Source of the DNA: Cryptomeria japonica
Taxonomy: Eukaryota; Streptophyta; Pinopsida; Cupressales; Cupressaceae
DNA: 64,000 bases
Reading direction: 5' to 3'
Assembly: GCF_030272615.1 (NCBI RefSeq)
Contig: NC_081412.1
Span: forward strand, 137,890,747-137,954,746
The translations under genes and the position numbers were made by a program. Numbering within the stretch: position 1 is the stretch's first letter; every line of letters starts with the position of its first letter. Below are positions 57,052 through 64,000 of this stretch, piece after piece. The notes under the pieces were generated by a model, which worked only from the letters and a program-made list of their open reading frames with translations, had not been told where the DNA came from and did no database searches.

Positions 57052-60000
57052 ATGACATCTACTTCTAAGTCTGTAGAGAGGTTGATGATGACTGTTGAGC
57101 CTGAGGAAGCTCTAAAGGTAGACCAAATTATGTCTTATAATGCATTGTCACAAATCCTGAGCGGTGTTGTGGTGAAAGGTGACTTGTCCAGCTAAATAGA
57201 ATGCAAGATAGAAGATTTAGGAACTCTACACATTTATACAGAGTTGAAATCACTCTGTGATAAGAACAAAAAGATTGAAACAAAATATGCTAGGGTTTTT
57301 GAGAAAGGTTTTCATAATGCCGCCTAATTTCTTGAATATTTTGAGGAAGAACACATAAGAATCATTTTGAGTCGAGTCCACAGAGAGAACATGTATTTAG
57401 AAAGGACTCACATAATAACCAAGGAAGCTATTCAGGCTGTAACTGGTTATTTCTCAGCAAGTGAAATTCCTGTGCTAAGACGAGTTTCAAAAGATATTGT
57501 CTTCAAATTAACCGGTTCTACATCTGATAAGTGTGCTTTTTCTATCAACAATATTAGAGACCCTGCAATGAAACTAGCAGCAATGGTGATAGGCTACTAG
57601 GTATTTTACTCTAGTAGACTTAATAGTGTTCCATCTGCAACAATTCATACAACACATAGAATGATTGCTGATAATGCAGATTATGATCTCTGTGAAGCCA
57701 TCAAAGTGCAATTATTTCAAAATTTGCAATCCATTAAGAAGGACAACACTTAAAAGTTCAAATATGGTCAGCTATTAGCTAGGTTATTTTTCTATTTCCA
57801 GAACTTCCTACTGGGTATTGGAGACATTGAATGGTCAAAAGACCTACCGGTCAATGCACAGATCAAGAACAACATTAAGGCTATGAAGAATATTTTTCCA
57901 GCTACCTTGAATAAGTATTTTAATGAATTTTAGAAAAAGATGAGCATGAGAATGAGATTACCTGAAGATGTGGTAAAACACTTTGAAAAAGACATAGTCT
58001 TCACTGTTACCACTGACTTTTGCTTGATGCAAGCAATTGAGCCTAGAAAGGAAGAGATGGAAGATATGAGCAATGAGGTTAATCATGATTTACTGGTTGG
58101 CTATGCTACTACCCTGTTAGCATCACCTAAAGATAAACAACAGACAAAATTGGACATTGTGGCAGTCCAAGTTGTACCAATAGAAACCTATAATGTACTT
58201 GTACCTAATGTGAAAGGAAAGAAAAATAAGTCTGATGAAAAGTCTCCTGTGAAAAAGACCACAAGGGTGACTCAGAGTGTCCTAACCAAAAATGATCTGA
58301 CACCTAAAGTATATGTAAAGAAGGAGAGTGCACCAAAGAAGAGAAATCAAAAATTGATTTTGCAACCAGAGTCTGAGGGAACAGATTTTGAAGAAGAACC
58401 AAAGAAGGAAAAAGCAACCGGCAAAACACCCAAGAAGGTAAAGGTAGTGCCAAAGGCAACTACACCTATAGATATTGCTACCTACAAACCTGACACAATT
58501 TTTGAGAGAACAATGAAGACATTAGGAGGAAATAGGTTTGACAATGTCAAAGAAAATTTTGATTCTTTCACTAAAGATGACCTGAAGCAAGTCATTCAAC
58601 AGGTAATAACTTATTTGTGTCATTACAATATATTTCCGCATGACTTGGAAAAAGATATTTCAATCTCTTTGTATAATACTCTTTTAGATAAATGGGAAGA
58701 AGCTATTCAATTGGAAAAGAACATTATTGATGAAATACTTGTACAATATTTTCCCAATTTATCCTCGGATGGAATTAGTGCTTTAGTTGAGAAATACAAA
58801 GTATATTTTGATTTTAAAATGAGAAGATTGAAGCTTCTTAATGCAAAAAGGGTAGTTATTGAGTCTAAGACACATCAACTAGCCTATGTAATCAAAAAGA
58901 GGGAAGAATTCATCCACTCTAGCAATAAGGATAATACTATAGATGATGTTCCTCGACCGAAAATGGATGAAGAGGAGATTGTTCAACCTGACATAGTCTT
59001 TCCAATCAAGAAGAAGGATGATTTCATTATTCTTGTTGATGAAGATGTTCAAAACACATTGGATCTATCTGGAGACAACACTGCACTAGATATGGAGCCT
59101 CCTACAATCACTGAAGTACAGGTTACATTAGCTGATCAACTGGCTATTCAACTAAAAGTGGACAATGAACCGATAACATAACAACTTGAGAAACCCCAAT
59201 CTCCACGGGTCATTGAAAATACTCAAAAGGAGTCTACTGATAAATTTGTCACTCAGTTACCTGAAGAGACAACATAGTAGAATACAAAAAGAGCTATCAT
59301 TAAAAGTGTACCTCCTGAACCGGTGAAGTAGAAGCTACTTGAAGATGCTGATGATGATGATTCTTTAAGTATTTTAGGACCCATTAATATGAACACTTTG
59401 AGTGCATTAGAAATGTTGAAGATGCTAATTTTATGCAATCTCGAGCACATAAGAAGAGACTGAAAGAGCAAAGGATTGAAGCAGAGACAATCCAGAATGC
59501 AGTAGAAATTTTGTCTGGTTTACTACCGGAAACAGTCGTTGCACATCTTCCTACACCCATTAGCAAACTTGGTCAATTAGTTGCAGATGCATCTGATCAA
59601 ATCAAGTCGCTTGAAGATGCTGCTCAAATGTCTGCTGAGAAGAGTCACAAGAAGAAATATGGAGATAAAGTGGCAAAGAACATTGAAAGTGGCAAAATGG
59701 CTCTATCTCATAATGGAAGTCTATTGAGAAAAGCTATTGAATTTGGAGGAAAGTATCTTGCCTTTACCTCCAATGTTTCTTTCTTTTATTCTGATATTTC
59801 TAAGAGTCAAGTTGAAACCGAGCAAGAAATGGAAAGGATATGCAAGGCATATGTCCCACTCCAGGACTCCATTCATGCCTTTAACCAGTCTGTAGATGAT
59901 CTGCATGACAGATTGAACAAGAATGATAATGAGAAGGCTAAGAGACTCTGATCTCTAAAAGAGCTCAAGAGTCTGCTCACCTCACAGGTCGACATTCTTC

Positions 60001-60192
60001 AAAGAGCCTACTCCAATGCAAAAGCTATACTTGCTACTCCTGAAATCTGCACGTTAGACTCAATGGAAGAATTCCATCCAACTGATGTCTACATCTGAGT
60101 ATACTGCTAACATACTGGATTCATGGGAAAATGCTTTATCACAAATGAAGTAGAAATTCAATGACATTTTTATGAGATTAGCCAATGCATGA
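57052..60192 (+). pseudogene. Novel ~1,000-codon frame in place of pol
   Basis: I do not recognise this protein. It starts MTSTSKSVERLMM (57052) and stays in one frame to about 59400, then continues in another, with a third frame giving the likely C-terminus (LANA then TGA at about 60190). It has about nine in-frame stops, such as at 57598, 57751, 57931 and 59179, several where W or Q would fit. The first 300 residues are helical. The middle (58200-58480) is Lys/Pro-rich and basic, then another helical block (58490-58960), and the last 200 residues look coiled-coil (QRIEAETIQNAVEILSG, SLEDAAQMSAEKSHKKKY). No signal peptide, membrane segment, RT or integrase motif is visible. It could be a captured host gene or an element-specific accessory protein. 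Confidence 0.6.
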
Positions 60193-60433
60193 AATTTTTT
60201 AAGTTGTTAATGTTGAACAATTTGATACAAATTTTCTATATATATGTATATATTTTACTTTTTCATTTTGGCATTTTTGTCAAAGGGGGAGTAATAATAT
60301 GTATGTGTGTTTTTGAAAATTTTGTATTTATGCATGCATTAAGGGGGAGTATGAGCACATGTGTAAATATGTTGTGTATGCACACTTAGTGGTATTGTAT
60401 TACTCTAAAATTTTCTAAGAGTTGCCATCAATG

Positions 60434-60447
60434 CCAAAGGGGGAGAT
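60434..60447 (+). promoter_or_regulatory. Polypurine tract
   Basis: AAAGGGGGAGAT lies directly before the 3' LTR start TGTTGG. It primes plus-strand DNA synthesis in LTR elements. Further GGGGGAG runs occur upstream (60284-60291 and 60341-60348). Confidence 0.9.
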
Positions 60448-61564
60448 TGTTGGCTTGATGATGATTGCAATGTATTCATCACTTGTTGTCATTGATGAAA
60501 CACTGTCACACACACATATGATTACATTGACTATCGGTGTAACTTCAATTGGTTTACACTGTCAACCACTATGTTTAAGGTTTATCTCTAACCGGTACTC
60601 TGTGTCAACCGATATGTGCTTAAGAGACAACCTGTGGCTACACTAAGTTGACATGAAAATGAAGATGAAGATGAAGATGGAGATCAAGAGGAAGATTCTA
60701 GGACAACAATTCACATGTTTTGTTCCAACCGGTATTGACTGTTCTAACCGGTATCTGATTTTGTGATGAGTTACCAGCACCGTTTTATTGGCAGTCATTT
60801 TTGTGATGAGTTATGATCACTTGTCTAGGTACACTGCACCTAGGAAATTGTGTTTTGATTTCCTTAGGCCGACATAAGATTTGAATGTCTATATAAATAC
60901 ATCTTAGTGAATCATTTGAAAGTGATAGAGAATGATGTTATGTGAATACTGATATGTATCTATAGTGAAAGCTTTTGTTGAAGAGTGATAAGTGTGAAGA
61001 TGAATAGCAGTGTTGAATGTACTTAGAATGATCTGATCAAGCAAGTATTGTGCTACTCAAAACAGATCAAACCATTCTTGTTGTTTTCTAATCATTACAA
61101 CATAATCAAATCCCCTAACCGGGTAAGCTCTAACAAGCTTCATTGTACAAATCCTCTAACAAGGTGATCCATTAGTTTGGATTCTCAAATCCTCCAATGA
61201 GGTTACTCCTAACAGGGTAGTACTCTTAACATGGTATAAGCTTCTAATCAAGCTTTGGGATCTCTAACAAGATTCGTTCCTAGCAGAGCACTTTGTAGAC
61301 CTTAACCGGCCAGTTATCTATTATTGCAGATAGTTAACTTGTGAGTTCCATCTCACCGTGGTTTTTACCTATTTGGGTTTTCCACGTATAAAATACGTGT
61401 GTTATTGTGGATGCTTTACTTTTTATGGATGTTGTTCTATCATTTTGGATAGCATGTATTTTGTTTAAATGCTTGGTTAAGTTCATCTATCGGCTAGTGT
61501 TTGAAGTAGTGTTTTATTTGGTATCACTGAGTCACCCCCCCTCTTAGTGCTTTTCAAGTCCTCA
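60448..61564 (+). repeat. 3' LTR of copia-type element
   Basis: 1117 bp from TGTTGGCTTGATG to AAGTCCTCA. It is longer than the 5' LTR because of three short insertions, for example a second CTAACCGGTAT block near 60745 and an extra AAGCTTCATTGTACAAATCC block near 61135. Confidence 0.95.
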
Positions 61565-61640
61565 CATCTCGATTTTATTTCCATCTTTTTCATCTTGAGG
61601 TTACCCTTGCATGGTCTACACATGCTGACAAAAGAAAAAG

Positions 61641-63903
61641 ATGGCTACCCAAAACCCACATTCAAAAATCATGGGTTGGTTTGAAGAAATGGTTATGGAA
61701 GTTCAAGGATCACCTTATCAATCAGGCCCATCTAGGTCATGCATGCCTCAATGCTATCCAACTTCCACCAATCCATGTCTCCCACACCAACCCACTTACC
61801 AAGTCAATCCCAATTTATTTCACATCCCTTATCCTTCCCCTACCTCTGACAAGGGAATTCCATATTATTCCCCATCCATGTCTTCATATTATCCCTCATC
61901 CACATACCCCTCTGATCCAATATGTATGCCTCCATCATTCCTCCCATCCGCATCTCATTCCCCATCTTTTAAAACACCTCCATAATATCTACTCACCATC
62001 CAAATCCTTTACATCATAGTCATCCAAGCCTTAATCCTAATCCCCCGATCCATAATCCCAATCCTCCATCTAATACTAAACCTCTACATAATCCTCATCC
62101 TTATAAATCCACATTATCCCCATCCTCCATGTCCTTTCTCCATAATTTTGTCAAGAAACACTAAAAAAGGAGACAAAATCCCCACCTCAAAACAAAGTTG
62201 CCCAATCTCCCCAAGTCCTCCATCCACCTCCATACCCTCCAAATCAAGACAATCCTCAATTCCCTAAGCTTCATGATACCACCATCCCCCCATCTACCCA
62301 AGTTTAAGAATCTGTATCCTTTGACATCACACCATCCCCACAACCCCCAACATATCAAGGGCTTGTTCCAAAGTATGCTATCATAGATTCCTCTCCACCT
62401 CAAGATCAAGGCATCCCTCTGTCTCATGATACCTCTACATTTCAAAATATATGTCTATCCTCCACTCCATCTCATGATCCTTATTACAAGTGTGGTTGTC
62501 ATTGCACCAAAAGATCGACCTGTTAATGCTCGATACAACCACTAGGTGTATAGAATCCATAGGAGGCGGTTAAGCCATGTCATAAACCTGAGCACTGTGT
62601 TGCACACCACAAGGATACCAAGGGCGTACACCTTGCAACAATGCCCCCCAACACAAGTGAGGGGTTTGAACCTGTGACAAAATCCTGATACCACTTGTTA
62701 CAAGTGCAGTTGGCATTGCACCAAAAGATCGACCTGTTAATGCCTGATACAACCACTGGACTTATAGAATCCACACCTGAGGCAATTAAGCCATGTCATA
62801 AACCCAAGTGATGTGTTGCACAACACAAGGAGACCAAGGACACACACCTTGCAATAGATCCCATCCCCTCCACTCCATCTCAAGAAAAAACAGTCCCTCC
62901 ATCCAATGCTCTCCTTCCACCTCAAAGTCCAATCATCCCTTCCACTCCATCACATGATCCTATCCCAATTCAAGATCAAATTATTCCTCCATCTCCATGT
63001 CATGATCCCAATCTATCTCATGATCCTAATACTCCTCTTGATCCTCTACATGATCCTAATCCTCCACAAGATCACATCATCCCTATCCAAGCTATACATG
63101 AATCCCATACTTATCAACTTGGCTCTTCCACCTTCATCCACTCTGGTTTCCTCCAAGAGATTACAATTCCTTACACCCTGCATCCCCCTCAAAATGGACT
63201 CGCATATTGTTTCCAAAATAATAAGTATCCTATTGGAAAAAGAATTTTGTGAAAAAATGAATTATCAAGGGAAAGGATTAGGCCTCCATGAACAAGGCAT
63301 ATTGGAACCCCTTCAAGTAAAAGAAAATGAAAATTCATATACAAAGCTCATGCTCAAGATGCTGGTATATCTTTCATCCCATCTAAATCTACAATGCCTC
63401 CATATAAATCAAAATCACACTATCCCCCATCTCCCCCATCCATTTCGAGCCCTTACGTCCAAAAGTCCATTCCTTCCTCATCCACATCAATTTTGGGCCC
63501 CTATGTTCCAAATCTAGACCCTCCATCCCTTCCATCCATTTTGGGTCTTTACATCACTCTATCCACCACCCCATCACCTCAATTGATCCTTAAGCAAGAT
63601 CAACAAAGGCACACATCCTTGAATGCCTTCTCACATTCTCCCCCCATCATACCTTCTATAAAATCTCTAAGTCATCCAACCTGGTCCACCCATACCATTT
63701 CTATTGGAAGCAATTTTGATGCCAAATCTAAAATGCATAAAGCTAGAAATACAAAAAATTCCAAGGATCAAAATGTCCCATCAAAAAGACATTCTCAAGA
63801 AAATAATATTATGATCCAAAAGAAAGAAAAATCCAAAAGGCCACAAATACCTAAAAAGAAAAAATCAAAAACCATGTGGATTCCCAAAATACTCATAGAA
63901 TAA
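61641..63903 (+). pseudogene. gag-like frame with G-patch-like motif
   Basis: Starts MATQNPHSKIMGWFEEMVME (61641) after the resumed leader. It is Pro/Ser/Tyr-rich with many HDP- and PP-type repeats. The reading changes frame repeatedly (stops at 61983 and later). Near 63230-63320 the translation FCEKMNYQGKGLGLHEQGIL matches the glycine spacing of a G-patch RNA-binding motif. A Lys-rich tail follows (63720-63903). A SINE-like dimer is inserted at about 62486-62856. The position fits gag or an N-terminal extension of a Ty3-type polyprotein, but capsid motifs were not seen. Confidence 0.5.
62486..62856 (-). mobile_element. SINE-like dimer with tRNA-type B box
   Basis: Two related units (about 62486-62695 and 62698-62856) share GCACCAAAAGATCGACCTGT, ATACAACCACT, AAGCCATGTCATAAACC and CACACCTTGCAA. 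On the minus strand GTGGTATCAG and GGTTCAAACCCC resemble tRNA-type A and B boxes of a Pol III promoter. GATCC occurs at both borders (left about 62477, right about 62858), a possible target duplication. It interrupts the gag-like sequence. Confidence 0.55.
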
Positions 63904-64000
63904 ATGCATCTCAAAGTAAAATCCAAATTGGCATCCAAACTTGCTAATTCGAAAGCTCCCTTCACTCATGAGTCCTCCAACCCTCCATCTTCAAAATCCA

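Larger units (their letters stand above)
54205..61564 (+). mobile_element. Complete copia-type element lacking pol
   Basis: 7360 bp: 5' LTR 54205-55260, PBS, gag frame 55323-56597, novel long frame 57052 to about 60192, PPT, 3' LTR 60448-61564. CATCT duplications flank it (54200-54204 and 61565-61569). The PBS resembles the complement of initiator tRNA-Met, as in copia-type elements. No protease, integrase, RT or RNase H motif appears, so it would depend on another element's enzymes. By eye the LTRs differ at about 5-8% of positions plus short indels. Confidence 0.93.
50080..64000 (+). mobile_element. Ty3-type element, interrupted, runs off window
   Basis: Plus strand. An LTR-like, A/T-rich then pyrimidine-rich segment (about 50080-51360) is followed by the leader TGGCACACTCAGTGGGACC, a long untranslated leader (51390-54204), an inserted copia-type element (54205-61564), and the gag-like frame from 61641 to beyond the window. 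Removing the insert and one CATCT restores a continuous leader. The left limit is approximate; RT and integrase would lie beyond 64000. Confidence 0.65.

Noticed and set aside
57052-60192. Envelope-like gene interpretation
   Set aside because: No signal peptide, membrane segment or cysteine pattern was seen, and the position is next to gag rather than after RT.

Overview
This window is plant nuclear DNA, almost certainly from a large, repeat-rich genome. A gymnosperm is the best guess, inferred from the density and nesting of LTR and L1-type elements and from low-GC sequence; no single marker proves it. Only one intact host gene is visible: a nine-exon alcohol dehydrogenase-like gene on the minus strand (28274-32186), rebuilt exon by exon to a 377-residue protein with no frame break. 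Almost everything else is mobile DNA, satellite or microsatellite.

Layout. 1-5186: minus-strand L1-type LINE, cut by the window edge. 5187-6080: dispersed repeat with a second copy at 49182-50079. 6811-16959: about 10 kb candidate DNA transposon with a palindromic 16-mer near its ends, a plus-strand accessory gene (7577 onward), a 360-bp tandem array (9745-11806) and a broken minus-strand DDE-like transposase gene (13094-16657). 16991-21056: satellite built from sense and antisense copies of one ~20-mer, between GA-rich microsatellites. 22639-22850: CATA microsatellite. 22852-24690: minus-strand LTR-type remnant carrying an orphan gene. 28274-32186: ADH-like gene.

33271-39461: full-length minus-strand LINE with a perfect 14-bp target-site duplication. 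39960-45997: minus-strand Ty3-type gag-protease remnant, interrupted by a solo LTR (40540-41728, duplication GACAC). 46231-46944: purine minisatellite flanked by direct repeats. From about 50080 to the right edge: plus-strand Ty3-type element (primer-binding leader near 51364, gag from 61641). A complete copia-type element (54205-61564, duplication CATCT) has inserted into it. That element has both LTRs, PBS, PPT and a four-zinc-knuckle gag, but no pol; a novel reading frame of about 1,000 codons takes its place. The host gag also carries a G-patch-like motif and a dimeric SINE-like insertion.

Most in-frame stops in these elements are TAG, TAA or TGA one transition away from W, Q or R codons, as expected of methylated, decaying transposons. 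The ADH-like gene shows none of this.
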